Shown in pieces: positions 1 through 8,112 of a stretch of DNA of 64,000 bases. The stretch is taken from the NCBI GenBank assembly GCA_017938625.1, contig JAGBBD010000011.1:1-64000 (forward strand). Reading direction: 5' to 3'. Positions within the stretch are counted from its first letter, which is position 1; the number at the start of each line of letters is the position of its first letter. The DNA is from Oscillospiraceae bacterium. Its GTDB lineage: Bacteria > Bacillota > Clostridia > Oscillospirales > Oscillospiraceae. The translations under genes and the position numbers were made by a program. The notes under the pieces are model-generated. The model did not search any database and was not told the DNA's origin. It worked only from the letters and a program-made list of their open reading frames with translations.

Positions 1-79
1 CGATCTGGGGCTTACCGCAGCCCATCATCCCCAAAAGCAAGGTCAATACTGCCATGACACCTGCCGCCATCTTTTTCAT
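1..79 (-). CDS. Putative lipoprotein, 3' end beyond window
   Basis: Only the first 26 codons lie in the window. They encode a lipoprotein signal: start MKKMAAG, a hydrophobic core, then a lipobox ending MMGC at about residue 21, followed by GKPQI. The ATG overlaps the TGA of the SPFH gene (ATGA at 76-79), so translation is probably coupled and this is the last visible gene of the operon that starts at 2862. The mature protein is outside the window, so its function cannot be assigned. The product is expected to be anchored to the outer face of the membrane. Confidence 0.75.
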   Translation of the reverse strand, partial: MKKMAAGVMAVLTLLLGMMGCGKPQI

Positions 80-1491
80 CACACGATATCACCGTCGTCA
101 AAGGGGTCGCCGCACTCGGGGCAGAACTTGGGAGGCTTGACGCCCTTTTCAGGCTCCCAGCCACACTTGTCGCATTTGTACTGAGGCACACCTGCAGGCT
201 TTTTGGCGCCGCATTCGGCACAGAACTTGCCCTTGTTCACCGCACCGCAGGCGCAGGTCCAGCCGTCTTCCGGCTTCTTTGCACCGCATTCGGGGCAGAA
301 CTTACCGGTAGCGGTCGCGCCGCAGGCGCAAGTCCAGCTGTCGGCAGCCTTGGGCTCCGGCTTCTTGGCGCCGCATTCGGGGCAGAACTTACCGGTGGCA
401 GTCGCGCCGCAGGCACACTGCCAGCCGCCCGGCGCAGGTGCTGCAGGAGCAGGTGCAGACTGCACGTACTGCTGTTGCTGCTGGCCCATCTGGAACAGAT
501 TGGCCGCATTCATGCCGCCCATCTGATTTGCCATGCCCATACCCATGAATGCCATGGCAGGGCCTGTGGCCGTATTGGAAGCGGCAGCTTCCATGGCATT
601 GGCCTGTGCGCCTGCCATGCGTGCGCCTGCCAAGGTGGGATCGGAGTAGAACAGGCTCTCCTGCATCTGGCGGATCTTGGCCTCGGATTCTTCATCGGGA
701 CGGATGGTGGAGACACCGAAGGATACGATCTCAATACCGCGCAGGTCGCGCCACTTTTTGGACAAAAGCTCATTGAGGCTGTCTGCCATCTCCATGGTGT
801 GCATGGTCAGGTCGGAGTAGATGATGCCCTTCTGGGCGATCTGACCGAAAGCGGGAGACAGCGCCGTCAGCAGTTCGGTACGCATCTGGCTCTCCATCTC
901 TTGTCTGGTGTAATCGGCTTCCACATTGCCGCAGGCATTCTTATAGAACAGCATGGGGTCACAAATGCGGAAGGAATATTCACCGAAGCAGCGAATGCCG
1001 ATGGTGAGAGTTCTGGAAACGGCACGGTCGACCAGCGCCGTGATGGAGATGGGAGCAGGGGTTCCATACTTGTTTCCCATGATCTCCTTGGTGTTGAAGA
1101 AATAGACTCTCTGATCCTTGGCAGGCTCACCGCCGAAGGTGAAACGCTTGCCCATGGCGGCAAAAGACTGTTTGACACTCTCACCGAAATTTCCGCTGAA
1201 GATGGTAGGTTCGGTAGAAGCGTCGTATGTATACTCGCCGGGCTCGGCGGCAAATTCCACGATCTGACCTTGGTCGACGATCATCATGCACTGGCCTTCC
1301 TGCACCACGACCACAGAGCCGGAGGTGATGATATTGTCGGTACCCTTGGTATTGGAGGAACGACCACCCGCCTTTTTCATGCCCTTTCTTACAAGAACAT
1401 CGGCAGGCAAAGCATCTGCCACAAAATAATCCTTCCATTGGTCAGCCAGCACACCGCCGGCTGCACCGAATGCAGCTTTCAAAAGACCCAT
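79..1491 (-). CDS. SPFH-domain protein with C-terminal zinc ribbons
   Basis: 470 residues. The first roughly 290 residues resemble the SPFH/band-7 family often annotated 'virion core protein-like' (YdjI type). A Gly/Met/Gln-rich linker follows (QMGGMN, QQQQQ). The C-terminus carries three near-identical zinc ribbons (CACG...FCPECG or FCAECG) and a fourth, diverged one (CDKCG...FCPECG). SPFH proteins form ring-like membrane or stress scaffolds, and the ribbons probably bind Zn and mediate partner or nucleic-acid contacts. A strong AAAGGAG ribosome site lies upstream. It is the fourth gene of a five-gene operon. The family call is solid, but the specific job is unknown. Confidence 0.85.
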   Translation of the reverse strand: MGLLKAAFGAAGGVLADQWKDYFVADALPADVLVRKGMKKAGGRSSNTKGTDNIITSGSVVVVQEGQCMMIVDQGQIVEFAAEPGEYTYDASTEPTIFSGNFGESVKQSFAAMGKRFTFGGEPAKDQRVYFFNTKEIMGNKYGTPAPISITALVDRAVSRTLTIGIRCFGEYSFRICDPMLFYKNACGNVEADYTRQEMESQMRTELLTALSPAFGQIAQKGIIYSDLTMHTMEMADSLNELLSKKWRDLRGIEIVSFGVSTIRPDEESEAKIRQMQESLFYSDPTLAGARMAGAQANAMEAAASNTATGPAMAFMGMGMANQMGGMNAANLFQMGQQQQQYVQSAPAPAAPAPGGWQCACGATATGKFCPECGAKKPEPKAADSWTCACGATATGKFCPECGAKKPEDGWTCACGAVNKGKFCAECGAKKPAGVPQYKCDKCGWEPEKGVKPPKFCPECGDPFDDGDIV

Positions 1492-1514
1492 AATGTAAAT
1501 CTCCTTTCAAGTTT

Positions 1515-1874
1515 TCATGCATATTGCATGACCGGTTCACCTTTTTCCTGCAGCCTTGTAGCGCAGGAGATGCACAGATCCAGATCATCACAGATCAGGA
1601 AACAGTAATCGCATACCAACCGCTTACAAATGGGACATTGGTTGAAGGCATTGGATGCTTCTTCCACCGCCCTTTCCAGCGCGGCCTCTTTTTCCCGTTG
1701 ATACAAAGTTTCAAAAATGATTCTCTTTCCTTCTGTCGCCGGTTCTACGCCGGCCTTGGAGAAGGTCACGGGGTTGCTGTTCCACTCCTTTCCGCATTCA
1801 CTGCAGCTCATGGAGAAGCGAAATGAATCAGGTGTGGAACGATCCGTCAAGAATTCCTTTGTGATATGACGCAT
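1515..1874 (-). CDS. Small Cys-rich zinc-binding protein
   Basis: About 119 residues if started at the ATG at 1874 (MRHITKEF), which follows a GGCGGTG ribosome site. An in-frame start at 1970 would overlap the upstream gene by 70 bases and is less likely. The protein has an early CSECG pair and a C-terminal cluster CPIC...CDYC...CISC, consistent with one or two zinc ribbons or a B-box-like knuckle. A charged helix (REKEAALERAVEEA) lies between them. It sits between the DUF6935-like and SPFH genes with 23-27 base gaps. No enzymatic motif is visible, and it is probably an accessory to the SPFH scaffold. Confidence 0.7.
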   Translation of the reverse strand: MRHITKEFLTDRSTPDSFRFSMSCSECGKEWNSNPVTFSKAGVEPATEGKRIIFETLYQREKEAALERAVEEASNAFNQCPICKRLVCDYCFLICDDLDLCISCATRLQEKGEPVMQYA

Positions 1875-1900
1875 CCCATCACCGCCTTTTTGAGGTTCTG

Positions 1901-2461
1901 TCAAGCCCACGGGTCGGCAGCTACAGGCGGGCGAATATCCGACAGGAGGAACTGTTCCCAAAGGAACCACTGACCTGTGGAGGGTTTCTTCCGCAGCTTG
2001 ATCTGCCTGGGAGAGTCAGCACCGCCGGAGCGGATGTGCAGCGTCAGGTAACCCTCTGCCAGCTGGTCGCGGCTGTAGGGATTTTCAAACACTGTCACAG
2101 TATATGGTTCTGATGGCTCATAATTGTTCTGGGGGGTCGCGCCTGCCAGATAGGATCTGGGAACATAGTCCTTATCCCGGAAGCGGTCTTGCAAAAACTG
2201 CTTGTCGTATGTGGAAAGTCCCTTGGGGCCATGCAAATACTCCAGCATTTGCATGGCGGCTTCTTTATGAAGGGGATACAGGCAGAGCACCGCAACGGTC
2301 AGCGCCGCTGTATGCTCCGGTTTGAGAAGCGCCCCCTCCGGCATGGCCTGCAGCTGCTGCAGCGAAACAGGCATCTGGCTGAGGGTCACGGTGTAGGAGC
2401 CCTTGGCACCTGCATCCGCACCTTGCGCCATCTGCTGTTTCAAATGGTCAAATAGTGCCAT
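1901..2461 (-). CDS. DUF6935-like conserved hypothetical protein
   Basis: 186 residues, soluble, no signal peptide. The mid-region (GPKGLSTYDKQFLQDRF), the stretch GATPQNNYEPSEPYT and the C-terminal SPRQIKLRKK...GQWFLWEQ...DIRPP match my recollection of DUF6935, a family of Clostridia often annotated only as a domain of unknown function. The ATG has a textbook AAAGGAGATG ribosome site. The gene lies 17 bases after the receiver-like gene and 27 before the Cys-rich gene. No catalytic residues are recognisable. The family name is from memory and should be confirmed by an HMM search. Confidence 0.75.
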   Translation of the reverse strand: MALFDHLKQQMAQGADAGAKGSYTVTLSQMPVSLQQLQAMPEGALLKPEHTAALTVAVLCLYPLHKEAAMQMLEYLHGPKGLSTYDKQFLQDRFRDKDYVPRSYLAGATPQNNYEPSEPYTVTVFENPYSRDQLAEGYLTLHIRSGGADSPRQIKLRKKPSTGQWFLWEQFLLSDIRPPVAADPWA

Positions 2462-2478
2462 GTTACATCTCCTTTCCC

Positions 2479-2862
2479 TTACAGGCTATCCATGATATCA
2501 GCCAGATACGATGCTGAGATAGAACCGTAAATAAACTGATCGATCAACCCATCTTTTTTTGCTTGCTTTACTTGCTTCGCAATGTCTTTTTCCGCGTTCT
2601 CGTCTACAACGAGGACGATCTTGCAATCCGGATGTTTCCCCTTTACCGCATCGCGGATCTTCATCCGCTCTTCCAGCTTCCACGGGGTATATCCGGTCAC
2701 CTCCATCAAAAGCGCATAGGGTGTGAGCCATTTGCAGTCATCTGCCACCTTATCGGGAAGCTCCACCGTATAGGTATCAAATTCATTTCCCGATCTTCGC
2801 AGGGTCTCCGAAATGGCATTGCAAAACAACGCATTTTGCATATTGATCACGATACGCCTCAT
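2479..2862 (-). CDS. Atypical receiver-like (pseudo-REC) protein
   Basis: 127 residues, a single CheY-sized domain with no output domain. Secondary-structure cues follow a receiver: beta1 IVINM, helix NAISETLRRSG, beta3 YALLMEV, beta4 KIVLVVDE, beta5 DQFIYGS. The phosphoacceptor Asp is replaced by Glu-54 (LLMEV), the beta1 acidic pair is absent, and the beta5 Lys is missing. Phosphorylation chemistry is therefore probably lost, and the Glu may mimic the phosphorylated state. It is first in the operon with the DUF6935-like, Cys-rich and SPFH genes. A distant receiver fold is an inference; other Rossmann-like folds remain possible. Confidence 0.6.
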   Translation of the reverse strand: MRRIVINMQNALFCNAISETLRRSGNEFDTYTVELPDKVADDCKWLTPYALLMEVTGYTPWKLEERMKIRDAVKGKHPDCKIVLVVDENAEKDIAKQVKQAKKDGLIDQFIYGSISASYLADIMDSL

Positions 2863-2969
2863 GGCATCACCATCTTTCTTTGGGAATACAAGCTTGTAGC
2901 TTACATTTATATTTTACTCTTTTTGAGCCGCAGGTCACTATCACAAGTAATAGTCTTTTGCTTCCTTGC

Positions 2970-3008
2970 AAAAAAATTTGACCCTCCGGTATTCCGAAGG
3001 GTCAAAAG
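2970..3008 (-). terminator. Intrinsic terminator of the two-component operon
   Basis: On the minus strand a near-perfect stem (TTTGACCCTTCGG paired with CCGGAGGGTCAAA) is followed by seven T residues. It lies just after the response-regulator stop and separates that operon from the receiver/SPFH operon. Confidence 0.85.
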
Positions 3009-3018
3009 CTATGTGGTT

Positions 3019-3666
3019 TTAATCATTTTCTGTCAGGGCTTTGTCGGGCGATACGATGATCAGATTTTTGGAGGCTACGGCGATCAGCAGTTCCATGCGA
3101 GTGCGATAGCCGGTCTTATCCAAAAGCTTACCCAGATGCCAGCGGATATTGGCTTTGGTGCAACCCAGCATATTGGCGGCATCTTCATCACTGGTGCTTT
3201 GCATGAGCGCACGCAGCACATCCAGCTCCGGCTGAGTCAGCTCATAGCTGGTGGTCAAGCCCAATCTGACCTCCGGCGTTTTATCCGGGAAAATGTGCTC
3301 CCCTGCCATGGTTCTGTCCATGACCGACAGCAGCTCACCGTGGCTGGCATCCTTATACCAGAAGCTGTCCGCCTGTGCCGCTTTCGCCCGCTCAAGGAAG
3401 GTATGCTCCGCCATAGAGGTGACAATGATCACTTTGATCTGCGGAAATTTCTTCTTGATCACAGCACAGGCATCGATTCCGTTTTCATCACGGACGGTAC
3501 ATACATCCATCAAGATCAGATCCACTCCGGCACGCATACAGAACAATTCCGCGTCGGCAGCATTGGCGATCACGCCTGCAAGGGTATAGTTCTCACTGGA
3601 ACCGATAATGGCTTCCATATTTTCCTGAGCCATTTTCTGATCTTCCACGATCAGGACTTGTTTCAT
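3019..3666 (-). CDS. NarL/LuxR-type response regulator
   Basis: 215 residues. The N-terminal receiver has the acidic pair ED at 8-9, phosphoacceptor Asp-54 (LILMDV), the Thr of IVTS and a Lys in WYKDA. The C-terminal LuxR/NarL HTH (about 140-205) begins LTQPELDVLRAL and contains the recognition region CTKANIRWHLGKLLDKTG. Its ATG overlaps the kinase stop by 4 bases (3663-3666), so kinase and regulator are translationally coupled and almost certainly cognate. Targets cannot be read from the sequence. The terminator at 2970-3008 closes the operon. Confidence 0.92.
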   Translation of the reverse strand: MKQVLIVEDQKMAQENMEAIIGSSENYTLAGVIANAADAELFCMRAGVDLILMDVCTVRDENGIDACAVIKKKFPQIKVIIVTSMAEHTFLERAKAAQADSFWYKDASHGELLSVMDRTMAGEHIFPDKTPEVRLGLTTSYELTQPELDVLRALMQSTSDEDAANMLGCTKANIRWHLGKLLDKTGYRTRMELLIAVASKNLIIVSPDKALTEND

Positions 3667-4940
3667 AGCACGCCCTCCTTTCCTTTGGGTATGGATACCG
3701 TCAGTTTAAACCTCGGCTGTGACTGCACGGTCATCCTGCCGCCTGCCCGCTCCACGCGTCGGCGCAGGGTGGACAGTCCGCCGCCTTCCGCGATCTCTCC
3801 CTCCGGGATCGTTCCGTTGTTGGAGACTGTGACCGTGGCCTCGGTCGAGGTCTCGGAAAAGTCCGCGTACAGCGCTGTTGCCTCGGCATAACGGACGGCA
3901 TTGGTCACACATTCACGCACAGCGCAGGTCAACAGATATGCTACCCGATCCTCTTTGGGCAGGTCTCCCGTCTGGACAAAGTTCAACTTTACAAATTCGC
4001 AGGTCTTTTTGATCTGCAGCAGCATATCCTCATCCGGCGTATCGTTGTTGTATTTCAGCATGGACACAGCCTTTTGCCATGCCGCCGCCACACTGTCCGG
4101 GATGGCCTCATCACAGTCCTTCCGCAGATACTGCTGTGCCGCCATCAGACATCTTCCCATCTCATCATGGACTCGCATCTTGGTGTTGAGGATCTCCTCT
4201 TCCCGGGTCACCGCCACCACATTGGAAGAAAGCTTTTTCAGCTCCTCCTGCACATTGCGAAGCTGTGCGTTTTCTGCCATGAGCTTCTCTCTGGTCTCAT
4301 AAAGATCTGTCACATCCGTGGCAATATACTGGGTATAGGCCGTCTCATTTTCGTAACTGAAGATTCTTTTTTCCAGATTCCATGCTTTTCCATCCGGCAG
4401 AACAAATACTTTTCTAATCTTTTGAACTCCGGCGGCAGGAACAAAATCATCGGCAAGGCAAGCTTCCAGATCCCCGATGACCTGCACATCCTTTCCGCAG
4501 ACGGCAAAGCCGAACCGATGCATGGATGCATTGCACAAAACCGGCAATCCGGCTTCGTTGAAGAAGCAAACCCCTGTGGGCAGATTGTCAAAGGCTTCTT
4601 TGATGGAAGCGTTGCTGATGGTCTTTCGGTTTCTTGTCTCGCTGAGCAGCGCCCAGATGTTAAACGCAGAAGACAGCAGCGTCACCAACAACAGCACACC
4701 GTAAGGGACATGCAGATGTAAGCTTTGCTCGGCACCCGTAATGCGGCTGTCAAGCTGCATCATTACATACAAGGTCACATTGATCAGCAGTGCAGCGATC
4801 GCGCTTAATTGCTTCGTCAGTTTACATTTACGTCTGAACAGCAAAATGACATTGCCGATCAACATGATCACGGTAAGCTGACTGAGGACCAGCAAAACGA
4901 TCTGATAGACCGAAGGGGACAAGTAAAAACAGGTCATCAT
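3663..4940 (-). CDS. NarL-family sensor histidine kinase with PAS domain
   Basis: 425 residues. Three TM segments occupy about residues 10-100. A PAS-like region (about 110-215, FDNLPTGVCFFNEAG) is followed by a coiled coil (about 216-250) and a HisKA_3/LytS-type dimerisation box with His-258 in RVHDEMG. The ATPase domain has the N box RECVTNAVRYAEA and the G box region EGGGLSTLRRRVERAGG. It is coupled by 4-base overlaps to both the upstream membrane protein and the downstream regulator. The signal is unknown. The long double-7TM protein upstream probably serves as an extra sensory subunit. Confidence 0.88.
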   Translation of the reverse strand: MMTCFYLSPSVYQIVLLVLSQLTVIMLIGNVILLFRRKCKLTKQLSAIAALLINVTLYVMMQLDSRITGAEQSLHLHVPYGVLLLVTLLSSAFNIWALLSETRNRKTISNASIKEAFDNLPTGVCFFNEAGLPVLCNASMHRFGFAVCGKDVQVIGDLEACLADDFVPAAGVQKIRKVFVLPDGKAWNLEKRIFSYENETAYTQYIATDVTDLYETREKLMAENAQLRNVQEELKKLSSNVVAVTREEEILNTKMRVHDEMGRCLMAAQQYLRKDCDEAIPDSVAAAWQKAVSMLKYNNDTPDEDMLLQIKKTCEFVKLNFVQTGDLPKEDRVAYLLTCAVRECVTNAVRYAEATALYADFSETSTEATVTVSNNGTIPEGEIAEGGGLSTLRRRVERAGGRMTVQSQPRFKLTVSIPKGKEGVL

Positions 4941-7255
4941 TTGCCGTCACCTCCTTCTATCCGGAAGGATAGCGTATAACAGCCTTCGTCAGAAATGCTT
5001 ACGCTGATGTCCGGTGACCGGAGCGCAGTCAGATCCAGACTGCATACCGCATCCACGCAGGCATAATAGCATCCGTCGCGGCAGAAAAACCGTGCCAGCA
5101 GGGACTGCAACCCATCAAAGGCATGCTCCACCACAAATTCGTAAAAATCGAACAGCCGCATGGCCGCATCTGTGGGAAGTTCCTTCTCAAACTCCACCGC
5201 ACAGGCACTTGTGACCCCTGCCAACTGCAGGTTTTTCACCATTTCCTGCAAGCTCAGTTTCAGCTCTTCCTCTTTGATCATGCCGTCTTGCTCATTGACG
5301 AGGATCAGATTGTTGCGGCGCTTCAGATAGGCGCCTACGACCACGATGCGGCGGAGCAGCTCCCGCTTCGTCTGTCTGTCTGATGTGTCCAGAAGTTCTT
5401 TCAGCCAGCCGTTCAGAAGATCGATCTGACGGGCAGTCTGGCGGTGCAGCTCATCGTGGAGGCGGTTCTTCTCCGCAAGGGTGCGGATCTGCTTATCCAT
5501 CCGATAGTTCTGCATGGACACGGCATTGGAGCCTTCCAGTTCTTTGCGCAGTTCTTTCAGTTCCTCCAGAATATCCAGCAGCTCGGACAAATCCTCCTGC
5601 CACAGAGTGTAACCACCCCTGATCTTGGAGCTCGACACACGAATGCCGCCTTCCAGCATCGCAGGCGCAAGCTCCGCAGCTTCCATCTGTTCTTTGGCAA
5701 GAGGCAGTGCGTCATCCGAACGGTAACGTACCGTGTACTTGTGATCCACCACCGCCACACCAAGTCCGGAGTATTTCAGCAGTTCATCATAGTTGGAGTT
5801 GGACTGGATTAGTCCCGTTTTGATGCAGCTTTCCCAGATGGCAACTACAGTGAAGCAAAGCGCCGCCGTCATTTCAATAAAGCTAAACACCTGTGTATCG
5901 ACCACATACAAAATACTGTACAAAACACCAACGCCCAGCATGGTGATAGGCAGCCAGATCATTTTCTTTGTTCCGGGAATACGGCAGCGTCTGACAACGG
6001 TGAAGATCATCCACGCAATACAGGCAAAGATCCAGATCACAGCCGCATAATAAAGAACCGAACGCTGATAAATGTCCCATCCTGCTTCGTAGCCCTGGTG
6101 GAACCGGAATGCCCACTCATGCAGATCGTTTGTCAGAATTCCGATGATCAGCACCAGAGAGGGCAAATACATCCAATACCACCTTTTCGGAAGATGATAC
6201 TCTTCCGGCTTGCCGATATATTTGACCAAAAAGAAGCACAACTGAGGGATCAGGATCATTGGGATGTAGTAGGCATACCAACACCATTGTCCGATGGGGA
6301 AAATGTAAAGAAACACCGTATGCCGCAGCGTCCGCATCAGCACCCAGAACATCATCAAAATCACAAGGGTAACAAGATACCGGCGGATCGGCTTTTGCAT
6401 GATTCTGTCATACACGGAGATCCCCCAGGAGACCAGAAGTCCCAGATAGATCATCAGCACGACCATATGGGAAATGACATACATCAGCGGTGTCGTTCCC
6501 TTCGTTATAACACGAACAAAGTTGGCAAACAAAAGCAAAAAGATCGTCAGGAGCACATTGATGGTATAGGACTGAACTTTTTCGTGTTTGTTCATCAGAC
6601 CCTGCCGCTGCATAGAGCGATAGATGGCAAGGATCAGACATTCCGTGAGGATGTAAGAAACAGAGAGCCATTCAAAACCGCGGGGCAAAAACTGCTCGAT
6701 CAGCCATATGACAATGTTGCAGGAAACCGCACACAGAAGGAGAACCGTATGCTTGCGGGAGCTGATCTTCTTTTTTGCAACGGCAAAGAAGGCAACACCG
6801 ACCATAGCCAGCATATACCCGATCAGATAAACATAGTACAGCTTATGAAGCGGCCCATACTCGCGGACAAGCCTGGCTGCACCGTCTGCAAATTCAATGT
6901 CTACGGATCTGTAGTAGATCGGCAGGATGCCGGGGCTGGTGGTAATGCCCAGCATCACGATCCCAATGGCGACCAGCGTGATCATCAAAGGCTTGCTCCG
7001 TTTCATGCCGTAAAAACGCAGCACCATCATCAGCAGGAAAAACGGCAGGAACACGCTGCCAAGATATGCCAGCCTGTTTGAGTTCAGCGCCGAGCCGAGA
7101 TCCTTGGACACGGAGATCATAAAGTAACCAAGATTGCACACCGAGACCGACACAAACACCAATATCAGCCATGCATCCCGCTTTTTATCCGCGGCAACAC
7201 AGATACCGACCATGCACAGCGATATAAGGGCAGTCAAGCCGTATGCCAAAGACAT
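4937..7255 (-). CDS. Large multi-pass sensor protein, kinase-like, lacking ATPase domain
   Basis: 772 residues from the ATG at 7255 (MSLAYG), which has an excellent GGAAGGAGGCG ribosome site; the longer open frame to 7426 adds 57 codons inside promoter and repeat DNA. The protein has two blocks of about seven TM helices (roughly 1-230 and 240-480), a PAS-like stretch (about 495-560), then a cytoplasmic coiled coil containing NRLHDELHRQTARQ, which resembles a histidine-kinase dimerisation helix. No clear N, G1 or G2 ATP-binding boxes follow. It overlaps the authentic kinase by 4 bases. It probably senses an extracellular or membrane cue and feeds the kinase at 3663-4940. Confidence 0.75.
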   Translation of the reverse strand: MSLAYGLTALISLCMVGICVAADKKRDAWLILVFVSVSVCNLGYFMISVSKDLGSALNSNRLAYLGSVFLPFFLLMMVLRFYGMKRSKPLMITLVAIGIVMLGITTSPGILPIYYRSVDIEFADGAARLVREYGPLHKLYYVYLIGYMLAMVGVAFFAVAKKKISSRKHTVLLLCAVSCNIVIWLIEQFLPRGFEWLSVSYILTECLILAIYRSMQRQGLMNKHEKVQSYTINVLLTIFLLLFANFVRVITKGTTPLMYVISHMVVLMIYLGLLVSWGISVYDRIMQKPIRRYLVTLVILMMFWVLMRTLRHTVFLYIFPIGQWCWYAYYIPMILIPQLCFFLVKYIGKPEEYHLPKRWYWMYLPSLVLIIGILTNDLHEWAFRFHQGYEAGWDIYQRSVLYYAAVIWIFACIAWMIFTVVRRCRIPGTKKMIWLPITMLGVGVLYSILYVVDTQVFSFIEMTAALCFTVVAIWESCIKTGLIQSNSNYDELLKYSGLGVAVVDHKYTVRYRSDDALPLAKEQMEAAELAPAMLEGGIRVSSSKIRGGYTLWQEDLSELLDILEELKELRKELEGSNAVSMQNYRMDKQIRTLAEKNRLHDELHRQTARQIDLLNGWLKELLDTSDRQTKRELLRRIVVVGAYLKRRNNLILVNEQDGMIKEEELKLSLQEMVKNLQLAGVTSACAVEFEKELPTDAAMRLFDFYEFVVEHAFDGLQSLLARFFCRDGCYYACVDAVCSLDLTALRSPDISVSISDEGCYTLSFRIEGGDGK

Positions 7256-7306
7256 CAAAACGCCTCCTTCCCATTTCTTCCTTGAGAAATCATCTTTATA
7301 TGGCAC

Positions 7307-7335
7307 ATTATAGTATAGAAACGAAAACATTTCAA
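7307..7335 (-). promoter_or_regulatory. Promoter of the signalling operon
   Basis: On the minus strand: -35 TTGAAA (7330-7335), 17-base spacer, -10 TATAAT (7307-7312). It is placed about 50 bases before the start at 7255, which supports that start over the longer frame. Confidence 0.8.
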
Positions 7336-7370
7336 CTTGCTTTGAAATTCCACCATGCCCATGCCCCTTA

Positions 7371-7579
7371 AAAAACGAGCATACCCCAAAACCTTTGGTT
7401 AAAAGGTTGCTGCACAAACACAACACCCCGGCGGCAAACCTGTGATTTTTTCACCGTTCTACAGCCGGGGATATTTTTGTTATACTTCCGCAAAGCCTTG
7501 TATTTTCAAGGCTTTGGCAAAAAGAAACTGCAGACCGAGCTTGATACCCATTGTATCAAAATCGGTCTGCGGTTATGGA
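7371..7579 (+). repeat. Dispersed repeat, copy A
   Basis: About 209 bases nearly identical, in the same orientation, to 30264-30470. In order it contains a GAGCATACC segment, a CCCCGGC...GCCGGGG hairpin, an AAAGCCTTG-tattttc-AAGGCTTT palindrome, and a GCAGACCGA...TCGGTCTGC hairpin with inner TTGATAC/GTATCAA arms. The last 16 bases match the sequence flanking the tRNA-Gly 3' end in copy B, including the TCCA end of the tRNA, although no tRNA is present here. This suggests copy A derives from a duplicated tRNA-downstream region. Confidence 0.85.
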
Positions 7580-7600
7580 AGTAGTGACCTATTTTGATAC

Positions 7601-7640
7601 AAAAATGAGCATACCTCCGACCTTTCGTTAAAAAGTTCGA
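7601..7640 (+). repeat. Dispersed repeat, partial copy C
   Basis: About 35 bases beginning AAAAATGAGCATACCTCCGA, identical to the first bases of copy B at 30264, with a degraded continuation. It lies 22 bases after copy A. From 7641 to about 7740 there is only AT-rich sequence with no gene I can support. Confidence 0.7.
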
Positions 7641-7797
7641 CCTATTGTTAAAAGGTGCAACGAGCCACAAACAACTTGATCTCTATTAGGGTACTAAAGA
7701 AGATATTAATAATTTATACGTTGCTTCAATAATTCTCTTGTACTCTTTTAGGGGCAACTTCGCTCTTAACCAAATAGTTCCATCATCTGCTTTAATA

Positions 7798-7989
7798 CAA
7801 GTCATCGCAACCCTCGAAACCATCTGCAAAGGGTTCGGTATCACCATGTCGCAGTTCTTTGCTGATGCCGATATGGTGGAACTGCCCCCCGACATGAAGG
7901 AGTTGTTCGATAACTGGGTCTGCCTGACGCCGGAACAGAAGTCAGCAGCCCTCCAAATGCTCAAAGCCATGAGCCATGAAAACAAATGA
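7798..7989 (+). pseudogene. C-terminal fragment of a Cro/CI-type regulator
   Basis: The reading frame from about 7798 encodes VIATLETICKGFGITMSQFF and continues to a MSHENK C-terminus. This is characteristic of the C-terminal half of short XRE-family regulators common on Clostridia mobile elements. The N-terminal helix-turn-helix is absent, and upstream codons in the same frame do not look like an HTH. It is therefore a 5'-truncated remnant with no ribosome site of its own. A strong terminator follows at 7989-8019. It belongs to a run of broken mobile-element genes. Confidence 0.7.
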
Positions 7990-8019
7990 TAAGAAGCCTC
8001 CGGGCTTCTTATTTTTTTT
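7989..8019 (+). terminator. Terminator after regulator fragment
   Basis: Stem ATAAGAAGCC/GGCTTCTTAT with a TCCG tetraloop, followed by eight T residues. Confidence 0.85.
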
Positions 8020-8036
8020 GCCTTCTTTTCAAATCA

Positions 8037-8072
8037 AAGCCGGACTGAGCACTGCGCATCAGTCCGGCAAGG
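8037..8072 (-). terminator. Terminator of the ImmA/IrrE-like gene
   Basis: Perfect 10-bp arms GCCGGACTGA/TCAGTCCGGC. On the minus strand they are followed by a T-rich stretch. It lies just downstream of the stop at 8113. Confidence 0.65.
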
Positions 8073-8112
8073 ATATTATTTGTTATTCCATGGCAGGGGC
8101 CCTATCTTAGGC

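Noticed and set aside
475..1608. 377-codon open frame on the plus strand opposite the SPFH gene
   Set aside because: It has no ribosome site and no recognisable domain. It is antisense to a gene with clear SPFH and zinc-ribbon motifs, and its His/Cys/Gly-rich composition is typical of a shadow frame.
2563..3891. 442-codon open frame on the plus strand
   Set aside because: It crosses the terminator and three minus-strand genes, including a response regulator with all its motifs. It is a shadow frame.
6098..7081. 327-codon plus frame opposite the double-7TM protein
   Set aside because: It is very rich in His, Gln and Asp, the usual complement of hydrophobic codons, with no start signal.
7686..7985. 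99-codon minus frame overlapping the regulator fragment
   Set aside because: Its last 35 codons (TIWLRAKLPLKEYKRIIEATYKLL) look protein-like and could be another remnant, but most of the frame is antisense to the better supported regulator fragment, and no family could be named.
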